This document shows, piece after piece, positions 10,664-20,228 of a stretch of DNA of 64,000 bases. Numbering within the stretch: the first letter of the stretch is position 1; every line of letters starts with the position of its first letter. The notes under the pieces were generated by a model. That model saw only the letters and a list, made by a program, of their open reading frames with translations, did no database searches and was not told the origin of the DNA. Where the stretch lies: assembly GCA_965242785.1 (NCBI GenBank), contig CBDETA010000001.1, forward strand, positions 478,829 to 542,828. Direction: 5' to 3'. The position numbers were made by a program, and so were the translations under genes. This DNA comes from Maricaulis sp965242785 (GTDB taxonomy: Bacteria > Pseudomonadota > Alphaproteobacteria > Caulobacterales > Maricaulaceae).

Positions 10664-10848
10664 CGGTCCAGATCCTTAAATGCAAACGCCGCCTCCAGCC
10701 GGTTTGGCCCCGGCGGGCGGCGATCTGTCATGGTCAAAAGCCACAGTGATATTTCGAGCGGCGGGCTATAGCCGATCCCAGGGACCTGCGCAACCGCGCA
10801 AACAGGGAAGAGTCAGCGCGCTATTCACCTGCAGGCCTTGCGATCGCG

Positions 10849-11328
10849 CTATTGGGCAGACTCGCCCTGCGGGAACTGTGGCCGCATCATGAAATCGAAA
10901 CGGGTGATGCATTCTCGGGCGTATTGCGGTCCGGCGGCATCCGGCTCCGAATCCGTCCATCGATAGGTCCAATCGGCTATCGCGCGCGCCGCCGGCAGAA
11001 CCGCATCGCGCGTCGCTCCGCGCTCCAGATCGGATGCCGGACCGGCATAGCGGATATTCCGGGTCCGGCCATCGGGTCCGACATCGAAGTGCATGAGAAT
11101 GCGGCGCTGATCGGTGTTCTGGTTCATGAAAAAGTAAAGAGCGAGATCCCGGGGGAAACGCGGGCCTCGCTGTTCAACCACTTCGAGACGGCCCGTCAGC
11201 CCCTCGCAGGAGACATGAGCTTCGGGCACCTCACCGGGGTTGAGCACACCGCCGAAATGAACCAGCTGATTGCTTGCACAGGCCGAGACAATGATGGCCG
11301 ACAGGCCGGCCACGATCACACGCTTCAT
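10849..11328 (-). CDS. lipoprotein with a TonB C-terminal-like domain
   Basis: A 159-residue protein with a lipoprotein signal, MKRVIVAGLSAIIVSACAS (lipobox VSAC, Cys17). The C-terminal half, with ILMHFDVGPDGRTRNIRYAG, then an Ala-rich helix (AVLPAARAIADWTYR) and a final strand ECITRFDFMM, has the beta-alpha-beta order of TonB/TolA C-terminal domains. I infer a periplasmic lipoprotein with this fold; there is no transmembrane-plus-proline-rich TonB architecture, so it is not a canonical energy transducer. It stands alone between rplY and prs. Confidence 0.6.
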   Translation of the reverse strand: MKRVIVAGLSAIIVSACASNQLVHFGGVLNPGEVPEAHVSCEGLTGRLEVVEQRGPRFPRDLALYFFMNQNTDQRRILMHFDVGPDGRTRNIRYAGPASDLERGATRDAVLPAARAIADWTYRWTDSEPDAAGPQYARECITRFDFMMRPQFPQGESAQ

Positions 11329-11397
11329 GATACACCCCCCTCATAGCGGGGAATGTGACCATGCACCGGACGGGCCGTCAATCAGGGCGTGTCTTTT

Positions 11398-12330
<933 letters not shown>

Positions 12331-12403
12331 GGCTTGCGGTCCCCGACAGTCCAAAGTCGCGGGCTGATTAACAGAGCCCCGCCGCAGATTGAAGCTGAAA
12401 TGA

Positions 12404-13489
12404 TCAGCGTGCGGCGAAACCCGGGGGCAAGGGCAGGTCCCGGCTGTCCAGGCAGACCAGTTTGAACAGGGTGCCCATCTGCTCCGGATCGGTCAGCCGC
12501 CAGAGCTGCCGGGCGATCTTGGCGCGCTGGTCCGGGGCGCGCTGGCTGAGGGCGGCGGCACGCGCTTCGATACCGAGACTCAACAGGAATTTGCCTTGGG
12601 CGACCGGTCCGTAGCCGACCAGGTCCTGCTCGGCCGCGGCCGCCAGGAAGCTGGCGAAGTCGACCCGGGCGGTGAGGTCCGCCGTGCCCGGCTCGGCCAG
12701 GGGCGGTACTTTCTTATGAGCCCGCACGGCCTGCAGCGTGTCGCCGGTCTCGCTGGCGGCAGGGCCGTAATCGATGAAGAGGGCGCGGCCGGGATGCTCC
12801 GCGAATCGCGCACCCAGCTGTGCGGCGACCTGGCGGTCACCGGGGCGCAGTTCGACGAGGCTGCCCTCGGGTGCCGCGCGCAGGACCGGCGGCACGAGAT
12901 CCGCATCGACGCCCAGCGGCGGTCCCATGACGAAGACGAAGGCCTCATCGTCAGCATCCAGTCCGACCATGCGTTCGCACCACTGGTCCTTGTGGCGGAT
13001 AGCCTGGCGTACGGGCAGGCAGTCCAGGAATTCGTTCGCCAGCACGATGGTCGGGCCGGCGGGCACCGCCTCGAGCCGGTCGACCCAGCGGATCTGGGCG
13101 CCGGTCGGACCCAGCGACTGGGCCTGTACGGCCTTCAGCGCGGCGCTGGCCTCTATGAGATTGATCCGGGCGGCATCCATGAAGCCGGGCACGGTGCGCG
13201 CGGCGCGCAGGGCATCGGCCAGCATGGTGCCGCGTCCGGGGCCCATCTCCACCAGCTGGACCGTGGCGGGCGAGCCCATGTCGAGCCAGGTCTGGGCTGC
13301 GAACAGGCCCATCAGCTCGCCGAACATCTGGCTGATCTCCGGCGCGGTGATGAAATCTGCCCCGGCCCCGATCGGGTCCTTGGTGGCGTAGAAGCCCTCG
13401 GTCGGATCGAACAGGGCTTCCATCATGAAGGTGGCGATCGAGACCGGACCCGTCTGGCGGATCCGGTCGCGCAGGCGCTCGGCAATCAT
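12404..13489 (-). CDS. class I SAM-dependent methyltransferase, MidA/NDUFAF7-like
   Basis: A homologue of the MidA/NDUFAF7 (COG1565) family, whose mitochondrial member methylates an arginine of a complex I subunit during assembly; the bacterial role is inferred only. The 361 residues show GPVSIATFMMEALFDPTEGF, FITAPEISQMFGEL and the SAM-binding VEMGPGRGTML, followed by LANEFLDCLP, the usual family order. It starts five bases after the lgt stop and shares its transcript, a recurrent alphaproteobacterial arrangement. Confidence 0.87.
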   Translation of the reverse strand: MIAERLRDRIRQTGPVSIATFMMEALFDPTEGFYATKDPIGAGADFITAPEISQMFGELMGLFAAQTWLDMGSPATVQLVEMGPGRGTMLADALRAARTVPGFMDAARINLIEASAALKAVQAQSLGPTGAQIRWVDRLEAVPAGPTIVLANEFLDCLPVRQAIRHKDQWCERMVGLDADDEAFVFVMGPPLGVDADLVPPVLRAAPEGSLVELRPGDRQVAAQLGARFAEHPGRALFIDYGPAASETGDTLQAVRAHKKVPPLAEPGTADLTARVDFASFLAAAAEQDLVGYGPVAQGKFLLSLGIEARAAALSQRAPDQRAKIARQLWRLTDPEQMGTLFKLVCLDSRDLPLPPGFAAR

Positions 13490-13494
13490 CGGCG

Positions 13495-14346
13495 TCAGGC
13501 TTTCGGCGTTTGGGCTTTCAGCGTGCGGTAGACCAGCCAGCCGCCCAGCGCAATCATCGGCAGCGACAGGAGCAGGCCCATGGTGACGTAGCCGCGCAGG
13601 GCTTCGGGCATGTGCGCATCCGGTTCGCGCACGGTCTCCAGGAGGGCGCGGAACAGGCCGTAGCAGACCAGGAAGAGGCCGGCATTGAGGCCGGGTTTCT
13701 CCAACGAGCGGAACTTCCAGGTGGCGACATTGATGATGGCGAACAGGGCGAGGCCTTCCAGCGCCGCTTCATAGAGCTGGCTGGGGTGGCGCGGCACGCA
13801 CAGCGGATCCATCGCGAAGGTCATGCCCCAGGGCGCGTCGGTCGGCCGGCCCCACAGCTCGCCATTGATGAAATTGGCCATGCGGCCGAAGAACAGGCCG
13901 ATCGGGGTGACGACCGCGGCGGCATCAGCGATGCGCCAGAGATCGAGCTTGTGCCGGTGGGCATAGACGATGAGGGTCAGGGAGACACCGATCAGCCCGC
14001 CATGGAAGGCCATGCCGCCATCGGTGATGCCGATGACGATGTCCAGCGGCCGCGTCCAGATCATGTCCGGCATGTAGAAGATCACATAACCCAGCCGGCC
14101 ACCGACGATGACGCCCAGCGTCGCCCAGATCAGAAGATCGTCGACCTGGGCCTCGTTGAAGGGGGCTTGCGGCTTCTTGGTGCCGGCCGGATGCCAGACG
14201 TGCGGGCGGCGCGACAGCGCGACCATGTAGCGCCAGCCGATCAGGAGGCCGGCGATATAGGCCAGCGCGTACCAGCGCAGGGCAAACCACCCGATCCGGA
14301 AGATTTCCGGCTGCAGGAGGTCGAAGCTGGGCGTGCAAATATCCAT
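13495..14346 (-). CDS. lgt: prolipoprotein diacylglyceryl transferase
   Basis: An integral inner-membrane enzyme that adds diacylglycerol to the lipobox Cys of prolipoproteins, needed by the several lipoproteins in this window. The 283 residues contain about seven hydrophobic segments, the Lgt signature GRMANFINGELWG, and upstream RWYALAYIAG and DGGMAFHGGLIG with the conserved His. The start at 14346 is the first ATG in a clear coding frame. It leads an lgt-midA operon and is divergent from ubiK. Confidence 0.96.
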   Translation of the reverse strand: MDICTPSFDLLQPEIFRIGWFALRWYALAYIAGLLIGWRYMVALSRRPHVWHPAGTKKPQAPFNEAQVDDLLIWATLGVIVGGRLGYVIFYMPDMIWTRPLDIVIGITDGGMAFHGGLIGVSLTLIVYAHRHKLDLWRIADAAAVVTPIGLFFGRMANFINGELWGRPTDAPWGMTFAMDPLCVPRHPSQLYEAALEGLALFAIINVATWKFRSLEKPGLNAGLFLVCYGLFRALLETVREPDAHMPEALRGYVTMGLLLSLPMIALGGWLVYRTLKAQTPKA

Positions 14347-14458
14347 GGATCACTCAATGTATTAAGGACGCGACCTGCAGATGTGACGGATGCGCACATT
14401 GCGCTTTTCCCGCATGGGCCGCATATAGGCGGTGTTGAACATGTAATGGCTTTCTTTG

Positions 14459-14770
14459 ATGCAAACGCGCAACCCGCTTCTGAATGATTTTGCGGAACTC
14501 ATGACCGACGCTTTCGGCGCCGCACAGGCCATGGGCGAGGAAGCCCGCGCTGTGTTCCGCGCCCGCGCCGACCGCATGGTCGCCGAGATGGATCTGGTGA
14601 CGCGCGAGGAATTCGATGCGGTAAAGGCCGCCCTCGATGCGTCGCAGGATGAAGTCGCGGCCCTGAGCGCCCGGATCGAGGCGCTGGAAGCGGCCGCCAA
14701 ACCCAAGCCGGCTGCCAAGCCGCGGGCCCGCAAGAGCGCGGCCAGGACCGCGAGCAAATCCGCCAACTGA
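14459..14770 (+). CDS. ubiK: UbiK-type accessory factor (BMFP family)
   Basis: A small membrane-associated helical protein; UbiK assists ubiquinone synthesis under aerobic conditions. The 103 residues include a helical N-terminus (LLNDFAELMTDAFGAAQAMG), a coiled-coil segment at about 40-80 (EFDAVKAALDASQDEVAALSAR) and a Lys/Ala/Pro-rich basic tail, the layout of the BMFP/YqiC family. The ATG at 14459 is preceded in frame by a TTG, and no clear ribosome site distinguishes them. It is divergent from lgt. Confidence 0.75.
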   Translation: MQTRNPLLNDFAELMTDAFGAAQAMGEEARAVFRARADRMVAEMDLVTREEFDAVKAALDASQDEVAALSARIEALEAAAKPKPAAKPRARKSAARTASKSAN

Positions 14771-14867
14771 CACAAGCGCTGAACGCGCTTTTTATTGCGC
14801 CTGTCGCGGCGCGGTCATACCGTCGAGGCACGGTGTGAGTCGCCGCGCAGACGAAGGAGACTACTCC

Positions 14868-15371
14868 ATGGACCTGATGTCCGACGAATTCGCCCCGTCC
14901 GCGACCGACCCGCTCGACGCCGTCGAACAGGCGGTGATCGCCGAGCAATTCGCCTATGACCGCGACGAGACCGGCGAGCTGCACATGAGCGTGCCCGGTG
15001 CCTGGCGCGATCACACGATCTGGTTTGCCTGGCGCCCGGAGCTGGAAGCGCTGCACATCTGCGCCAGCCTGGACCTGAAAGTGCCGAACAACCGTTTCCG
15101 CGATGTCTGCGAACTGGTCGCCCGGCTGAACGAGAAGCTCTGGCTGGGCCATTTCGACGTCTGGTTCGAGGACGGATCGATTGTCTATCGCCACGCCCTG
15201 GCCCTGCCGGGCGGCGAAACCGTGTCGCCGGCCCAGGCCGCCGGCATGATCGCTGCTGCACGTGAGGCCGGTGAGCGCTTCTATCCGGCATTCCACTTCC
15301 TCGTCTGGGGCGGTAAAGGTGTGGAAGAAGCCGTGGCTGCTGCGATGTTCGAGACGGCCGGCGAGGCCTGA
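14868..15371 (+). CDS. YbjN domain-containing protein
   Basis: A 167-residue cytosolic protein of the YbjN/DUF1790 family, a fold related to type III secretion chaperones; its function is not established. The core pattern is visible: LHMSVPGAWRDHTIWFAWRP, EALHICASLDLKVPNNR, DVCELVARLNEKLWLGHFDV and IVYRHALALPGG. The ATG at 14868 has a GAAGGAGA site at the right distance; an upstream GTG is less likely. proC follows after seven bases, so the two are probably co-transcribed. Confidence 0.8.
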   Translation: MDLMSDEFAPSATDPLDAVEQAVIAEQFAYDRDETGELHMSVPGAWRDHTIWFAWRPELEALHICASLDLKVPNNRFRDVCELVARLNEKLWLGHFDVWFEDGSIVYRHALALPGGETVSPAQAAGMIAAAREAGERFYPAFHFLVWGGKGVEEAVAAAMFETAGEA

Positions 15372-15378
15372 CACACAC

Positions 15379-16218
15379 ATGAGCAAAGATCTGAAGATTG
15401 CACTGGTTGGGGGCGGCCATATGGGTGGCGCCCTGGCCGCGGGCTGGCTGCGCACCAAGCGCTCCGGCGTGTCCGCCGACAATCTGACCATCATCGACCC
15501 GGCGCCGGGCGATGTGATCCAGGACCTGGGCGAAAGCCAGGGGATCACCTGCCTGCCCGAACTGACGCCGGATGTGGCGGCGGATCTCGACCTCTTGCTG
15601 CTGGCGGTGAAGCCGCAATCGCTGGAGCAGGTCGCGGCCTCGATCGTGCCGATGCTGCCGGAAAAGACGGCGCTGATCTCGATCATGGCCGGCGCGACGC
15701 TGAATCGTCTGGCGCTGGCTTTCGGGGATCGCGCGATCATCCGGGTGATGCCGAACACGCCGGCCTCGGTCGGGGCAGGCGTCAGCGTCTGCGTCGCCAA
15801 TGAGGCGGGCGAGGCCTTCAAGGCGGTGGTGACCAAGCTGTTCAAGCCGGCCGGTTCGGTGGAATGGCTGAAGGATGAGCGCTTGATCGGGGCGGTGACG
15901 GCGGTGTCCGGCTCTGGCCCGGCCTATGTCTTCCTTCTGGCCGAAGCGCTGGCCGGTGCCGGCACGGCGGAAGGCCTGCCGCGGGAGCTGGCGGAAAAAC
16001 TGGCGCGCGAGACGATCATCGGCGCCGGCGCGCTGCTGGCGGCGTCCGACAAATCGCCGCAGGAGCTGCGCCGCGCGGTGACCTCGCCGGGCGGAACCAC
16101 CCAGGCGGCGCTGGATGCGCTGATGGGATCGGGTGTCGGACTGCCGGAGCTTGTGCGCAATGCGGTGACCGCCGCAGAACGCCGCTCGCGCCAGATGAGC
16201 AATGGCAACGGGCGCTAG
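15379..16218 (+). CDS. proC: pyrroline-5-carboxylate reductase
   Basis: It reduces pyrroline-5-carboxylate to proline with NAD(P)H. The 279 residues begin MSKDLKIALVGGGHMGGALA (Rossmann glycine motif) and include MPNTPASVGAGV, the substrate-binding VSGSGPAYVFLLAEAL and the C-terminal TSPGGTTQAALDAL, all typical of ProC. I start at ATG 15379, because the earlier in-frame start lies inside the ybjN-like gene. It ends a two-gene operon and is followed by a palindromic repeat region. Confidence 0.96.
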   Translation: MSKDLKIALVGGGHMGGALAAGWLRTKRSGVSADNLTIIDPAPGDVIQDLGESQGITCLPELTPDVAADLDLLLLAVKPQSLEQVAASIVPMLPEKTALISIMAGATLNRLALAFGDRAIIRVMPNTPASVGAGVSVCVANEAGEAFKAVVTKLFKPAGSVEWLKDERLIGAVTAVSGSGPAYVFLLAEALAGAGTAEGLPRELAEKLARETIIGAGALLAASDKSPQELRRAVTSPGGTTQAALDALMGSGVGLPELVRNAVTAAERRSRQMSNGNGR

Positions 16219-16260
16219 ATCGGGCGTGTTCGCCTGTTACGCCTGAATTCGCTTGTTCTG

Positions 16261-16353
16261 ATTGTCATCCCGGATGGATGCCCGGCCTTGAGCCGGGCGG
16301 AAGTCCGGGACCCATGTCTGCAGCGGCGAGGCTCTCGGCAATGGGGTGACAAT
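16261..16353. repeat. GTCATCCC-type palindromic element (93 bp)
   Basis: Terminal inverted repeat ATTGTCATCCC (16261-16271) and GGGGTGACAAT (16343-16353), one mismatch. A perfect inner hairpin GCCCGGC/GCCGGGC lies at 16280-16298 with loop CTTGA. The ends match the palindromes at 23946, 38012 and 54781, so this is one member of a dispersed family. Confidence 0.7.
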
Positions 16354-16386
16354 CGCAGGCGCTTTTTGACTTGCCCCAGGCTTCCC

Positions 16387-16413
16387 GGGACACGGGCCGG
16401 AGGTCCATGTCCC
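16387..16413. repeat. GGGACA-type hairpin, copy 3
   Basis: Arms GGGACACGGGCC (16387-16398) and GGTCCATGTCCC (16402-16413) around a GGA loop, with one wobble and one mismatch. It closely repeats the hairpin at 5135-5163 but has no T-run. It lies between the convergent ends of proC and a membrane-protein gene. Confidence 0.7.
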
Positions 16414-16424
16414 TCACACCTCCC

Positions 16425-17021
16425 TCAGGCCTGACGCGTCAGGCCCGCGCGAACCAGGTTCAGCAGGCCGAAATTCAGCGCATAACCCAGCGTGATCAGC
16501 AGATAGCTCTGCACGATCCAGTCGCGGTTAAGCAGGGCATTCATCGCCGTGCCGGCCAGTACCAGCAGGGTGCCGGTGCGCGAGGCGTTCCAGTAGGACA
16601 GGCTGGGCAGGGCGAGGCCGGCACCGAACACATAATTCGGGCCGATGACGATGAAGGCCTGCCAGATTGACGGCTCCTTGCTCAGCTGCAGGAAGAGCCG
16701 ATATTCGATATCTCCGCCGGGCAGGCTCCAGAAGACAAAGTCGATCAGGCACATGCCGATGATGGCCGCGATGCCGGCGATCAGCAGGGGCTGGGTCAGC
16801 CAGTGGATATTGCGCCGCGGCAGCTGGCCGGCAAAGGGCAGCATCAGGAGCGCGCCGATCAGAAGGCTCCAATGGGCAAAGTCGATCGGCCGCTGACGGT
16901 CGACAAAGTCCTGACCGAAATTCAACAGGACCTGGCCCAGCATGTAGACCAGGAGGCCGGTGACGAAGAGGACCCGGTCGCCGCGCGGCGGGAAGGGGGC
17001 TTGGCTGGATTGCAGGATCAT
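16425..17021 (-). CDS. multi-pass membrane protein of unknown function
   Basis: A 198-residue protein with about six hydrophobic helices (for example VLFVTGLLVYMLGQVLL, LLIAGIAAIIGMCLIDFVFW, TGTLLVLAGTAMNALL). I recognise no family motif. The start at 17021 (MILQSSQAPFPPRGDR) fits the hydrophobicity pattern; the longer reading adds a low-complexity charged extension. It is transcribed divergently from a membrane LytTR regulator across 161 bases that carry palindromes, so I infer it may be the regulator's target or partner. Confidence 0.65.
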   Translation of the reverse strand: MILQSSQAPFPPRGDRVLFVTGLLVYMLGQVLLNFGQDFVDRQRPIDFAHWSLLIGALLMLPFAGQLPRRNIHWLTQPLLIAGIAAIIGMCLIDFVFWSLPGGDIEYRLFLQLSKEPSIWQAFIVIGPNYVFGAGLALPSLSYWNASRTGTLLVLAGTAMNALLNRDWIVQSYLLITLGYALNFGLLNLVRAGLTRQA

Positions 17022-17144
17022 CGGCAGGGAACTCGCGCTGGGACGCCCCACGGGGGCGTGCGGTGAAGACTGGCCGCGGTCTTCGCGATCCGGCAGACTT
17101 GGCTCAAGCCCTTTGACGTGAAAGCCGTTGCTGGCGTCGCCGAT

Positions 17145-17174
17145 TGCACCCGGGTGCAGTTCGCGTGACGTGAA
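17145..17174. promoter_or_regulatory. two adjacent palindromes upstream of the LytTR gene
   Basis: A perfect 14-bp palindrome TGCACCCGGGTGCA (17145-17158) is followed at once by an imperfect one, TTCGCGTGACGTGAA (17160-17174), nine bases before the LytTR start. They lie between divergent genes and are candidates for an autoregulatory operator. LytTR proteins usually bind direct repeats, so another regulator is equally possible. Confidence 0.35.
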
Positions 17175-17182
17175 CCGAGCCG

Positions 17183-17923
17183 ATGATGAAACCCGCCCGC
17201 CTTGCCCGCATCGCAATTGCCTTGGCCGTCTGGCTGGGAACAGGCTCTGTCCTGGCCTTTCTGGCACCCTACGGGACGCGTTATCTGGGCTGGCCGGGGC
17301 TGTGGCTTTACTGGATGGGGATGACGGGTGTCGGCTGGGTCGCGGGGCTGATGGTGGAGGCCCTGCTGGAGCGCTATAGGCCCCAGGGCAGGCTGTGGCC
17401 GCGCATGCTTGCGGCAGGGCTTGCGGCCAGCCTGGCGGTGATCCTTGCCAGCATCTCTTTCCTGGTCTGGCGCGGCGAGCATCTGGGGCCGGGCTCCTAT
17501 GTGAGCATCGTCTTGCAGGTGAGCGTTCTGGTCGGCGTGATCACGGCCGTCTATGGCGGTTGGAAAGCAAGCCGTCCGGGAGTGGAGGCGGCGCGACCGT
17601 CCGGGATCGGACCGGCGCTGCTGGACCGTCTGCCGCCGGCGCACCGGCAGGCCGAGCTCTACGCCCTGATGGCCGAGGATCACTATCTGCGGGTCTACAG
17701 CTCGGCGGGCGAGGCGTTGATCCGGATGCGGCTGGGCGATGCGTTGCTGGCGCTCGAGGCCGTTGAAGGCGCCCGTACGCACCGCTCCTGGTGGGTGGCA
17801 CGGCCGGCCGTGCGCGAGGTGCGCCGGGTGAAAGGCCGGATCGAGCTGGTCCTGGTCAATGACGCGGTGGCACCGGTGAGCCGGACCTATGCCGCAGCGC
17901 TGCGCGAGGCGGGGTGGCTTTAG
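17183..17923 (+). CDS. membrane-anchored LytTR DNA-binding regulator
   Basis: A 246-residue protein with an N-terminal membrane part of about four helices (residues 8-125) and a C-terminal LytTR DNA-binding domain (about 145-246). The domain is seen from LYALMAEDHYLRVYSSAGEA, LGDALLALEA, THRSWWVARPAV and the closing VSRTYAAALREAGWL. There is no receiver domain, so activity is probably controlled by the membrane part or a membrane partner, such as the divergent gene at 16425. A second ATG follows directly at 17186. It is downstream of palindromes that may be its operator. Confidence 0.82.
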   Translation: MMKPARLARIAIALAVWLGTGSVLAFLAPYGTRYLGWPGLWLYWMGMTGVGWVAGLMVEALLERYRPQGRLWPRMLAAGLAASLAVILASISFLVWRGEHLGPGSYVSIVLQVSVLVGVITAVYGGWKASRPGVEAARPSGIGPALLDRLPPAHRQAELYALMAEDHYLRVYSSAGEALIRMRLGDALLALEAVEGARTHRSWWVARPAVREVRRVKGRIELVLVNDAVAPVSRTYAAALREAGWL

Positions 17924-17939
17924 GCTGAGTGGAGTTTTT

Positions 17940-18121
17940 CCTCCCCATGCAATGGGGAGGGGGACCACCCGAAGCCCGCAGGGCGAAGGGTGGTGGAGGG
18001 GCCGCCGGAGCGTAGCGAAGGCGGGATGCCCGCGACACGCTCCGGCCTCACGCCGCCTGCGGCGGCGCCCCATCGACCCGTTGCTTCGCGCCGGCCCACT
18101 TCCCCAACTTTGTTGGGGAAG
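17940..18121. repeat. composite repeat of hairpins between convergent genes
   Basis: It opens with CCTCCCCAT/ATGGGGAGG (17940-17960, loop GCA), continues with ACCACCC/GGGTGGT (17964-17994) enclosing GCCC/GGGC, and closes with a perfect CTTCCCCAAC/GTTGGGGAAG (18099-18121, loop TTT). This layout looks like a dispersed intergenic repeat and carries no gene. The last hairpin may end the kinase transcript from the minus strand. Confidence 0.6.
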
Positions 18122-18148
18122 AAAGTTCTGGGTGCACCCGCCTTTTTC

Positions 18149-19465
18149 CTAGCCCGGCAGGCTCAGCGTCGCCTTCAGGCCGCCGAGGTCTGACTTGCCC
18201 AGGCGCAGGTCGCCGCCATGGCTTCTTGCGACGTCGCGGGCGATGGCGAGGCCGAGGCCGACGCCCTTGCGGTTCTGGTTGCGGCTTTCATCGAGGCGGT
18301 TGAAGGGTTTCATCGCCTCCTCGTACTGGTCTTCGGGAATGCCGGGACCATTGTCCTCGACCACGATCTCGACGCGGGCGCCGGTGCGGCGGACGATGAT
18401 GCGGGCCTTGTCGCCATAGGCGAGGGCATTGCCGACCAGGTTGGACAGGGCCCGGCGCACCGGGCCCGGGCGGATATCGGTCTCGATCGGACCGTCGGAG
18501 ACGAAATCGACCTGGCCGTCCTGGCGGGTGGCATTGTCGGCGATCTCGCGGGCGAGCGCTTCCAGGTCGCTGCGCGCAGTCTCGTCGCTGGCCTGGCCGC
18601 GGGCAAAGTCGAGATACTCGTCGAGCATCTCCTCCATCTCGTTGAGGTCCTTCTTGGCATCCTCGCGTTCGGGACTTTCCGGCATCAGGGCGAGCTGGAG
18701 TTTCAGCCGCGTCAGCGGGGTGCGCAGGTCGTGGCTGACACCGGCCAGAAGCGCCGTGCGCTGTTCCATGTGGCGGCGGATGCGGGCGCGCATTTCCAGG
18801 AAGGCGTGGGCGGCCTGGCGGACCTCGGTGGCCCCGGCCGGGCGGAAATGGGCGACGTCCTGGCCGCGGCCGAATTGTTCGGCGGCATCGGCGAGGCGGC
18901 GGATCGGTTTGACCTGGTTGCGGATGAAGACGATGGAGACGGCGGTCAGCAGGGTCGTGGCGCCGATGATCCACAAAAGGAAGATGTGGCCGGTGGTGGC
19001 GAAGACCCGGTCACGCGGGGTGATGAAGCGCAGCACGCCGCCATCGACCTGGACGCGGACGTCGACATAGTTGGGATAGCGCGTGGTGTCGAACCAGACC
19101 GCATTGTCCATCTGCTGGGCGAGGGCTTCGCGCAGGGTGACGTCCAGCGTGCGGAAGAAGGAGGAGCGCCGGGCAGTGGGCAGGGTGTCGTCGGGGCGGA
19201 AGTCGATCGACAGCCGGGTGGTGCCCAGCGCGGTCTCGATATGGCGCTGGAAGGCGCGGGTTTCGCCGCCCTCCTCCTCGAACAGGCGGGTCGCCATGGC
19301 GATCTCGCCGGCGACCCCCTCGGACAGGCGGGAGGTGACCGTCTCCCAGTGTTCCTCGAAGAAGGACCAGGCCACGGCGACCTGCATCAGCGCCACCGGC
19401 AGGACGATGATCAACAGCGTGCGGGCAAACAGGCCCTTGGGGAGGTAGCGGCGCAGAAGGGCCAT
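18149..19465 (-). CDS. sensor histidine kinase, EnvZ type
   Basis: An inner-membrane sensor kinase of 438 residues. It has TM1 at about 12-33, a periplasmic region of about 125 residues, TM2 at about 160-182, a HAMP domain (IRNQVKPIRRLADAAEQFG), a HisKA domain with phospho-acceptor His245 in GVSHDLRTPLTRL, and HATPase boxes N (LSNLVGNALAYG), G1 (VEDNGPGIP) and G2 (GVGLGLAIARDVA). It lies nine bases downstream of its OmpR-type partner. The stimulus is unknown; the EnvZ comparison is by architecture only. Confidence 0.92.
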   Translation of the reverse strand: MALLRRYLPKGLFARTLLIIVLPVALMQVAVAWSFFEEHWETVTSRLSEGVAGEIAMATRLFEEEGGETRAFQRHIETALGTTRLSIDFRPDDTLPTARRSSFFRTLDVTLREALAQQMDNAVWFDTTRYPNYVDVRVQVDGGVLRFITPRDRVFATTGHIFLLWIIGATTLLTAVSIVFIRNQVKPIRRLADAAEQFGRGQDVAHFRPAGATEVRQAAHAFLEMRARIRRHMEQRTALLAGVSHDLRTPLTRLKLQLALMPESPEREDAKKDLNEMEEMLDEYLDFARGQASDETARSDLEALAREIADNATRQDGQVDFVSDGPIETDIRPGPVRRALSNLVGNALAYGDKARIIVRRTGARVEIVVEDNGPGIPEDQYEEAMKPFNRLDESRNQNRKGVGLGLAIARDVARSHGGDLRLGKSDLGGLKATLSLPG

Positions 19466-19474
19466 GGCGGACCG

Positions 19475-20176
19475 TCAGTCCTCGAACACGGGATCGGCGA
19501 CGAGGCGGTAGCCTTCCCCGCGCACGGTCTGCAGGTGAAGCGGTTCCTTGGGGTCTTCCTCGATCTTGCGGCGCAGGCGGGTGACCTGGACGTCGACGGC
19601 GCGTTCGCCGCCGCCGGTGCGCTCGGACAGGGAGAGGCGCGACACGGTCTGGCCGGTGGACGCGGCCAGGGCCGCCAGCAGGGCGGCCTCGCCGCCGGTC
19701 AGCCGCACCGGATCGCCGGAGCGGGTGAGAATCTCGCGCTCGACATCAAAGCTCCACTCGCCGAACTCGACGCGCCGGATGGCGGCAACGGCCGGACGGG
19801 CGCGGCGCAGGATGGCGTTGATGCGCAGCACCAGCTCCTCCGGCTCGAAGGGCTTGGCGAGATAATCGTCCGCGCCCAGGGACAGGCCCTTGATGCGGTC
19901 TTCGGCTTCGCCGCGGGCGGTGAGCAGCAGGATCGGCGTGTCGCCGCGCTTGCGGACGGCTTCGGTGAGCTCGAACCCGTTCATGCCGGGCATCATCACA
20001 TCGAGGACGAGGAGGTCGAAGGCGAGCGAATTGAGGGTCGACAGGGCCTTGGCGGCATTGGGGGCCGTGGAGACACGATAGCCGCGCTCCTGCAGAAAGC
20101 GTTTGAGCAGGCCGCGGATACGGTCGTCATCATCGACGACAAGAATGTGGGCATCATCACCGGCGAGGTCCGCCAT
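19475..20176 (-). CDS. OmpR-type response regulator
   Basis: A two-component regulator with an N-terminal receiver domain (ILVVDDDDRIRGLLKRFL, phospho-acceptor Asp59 in LLVLDVMMPG, Lys in DDYLAKPFEPEEL) and a C-terminal winged-helix domain (ILTRSGDPVRLTGGEAALLA ... VDVQVTRLRRKIEEDPKEP). I chose ATG 20176, preceded by GGGGAG, giving 233 residues. It leads a two-gene operon with the kinase downstream. Its targets cannot be read from this window. Confidence 0.93.
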   Translation of the reverse strand: MADLAGDDAHILVVDDDDRIRGLLKRFLQERGYRVSTAPNAAKALSTLNSLAFDLLVLDVMMPGMNGFELTEAVRKRGDTPILLLTARGEAEDRIKGLSLGADDYLAKPFEPEELVLRINAILRRARPAVAAIRRVEFGEWSFDVEREILTRSGDPVRLTGGEAALLAALAASTGQTVSRLSLSERTGGGERAVDVQVTRLRRKIEEDPKEPLHLQTVRGEGYRLVADPVFED

Positions 20177-20228
20177 GCCATCTCCCCAAAAACGGATGTC
20201 CGCAGCATGGCGTGCTGCGGCCAAAGGC

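Noticed and set aside
17145..17158. TGCACCCGGGTGCA as an NtrC-type site
   Set aside because: NtrC sites have a spacer between TGCAC and GTGCA; this one has none, and no sigma-54 promoter is visible nearby.
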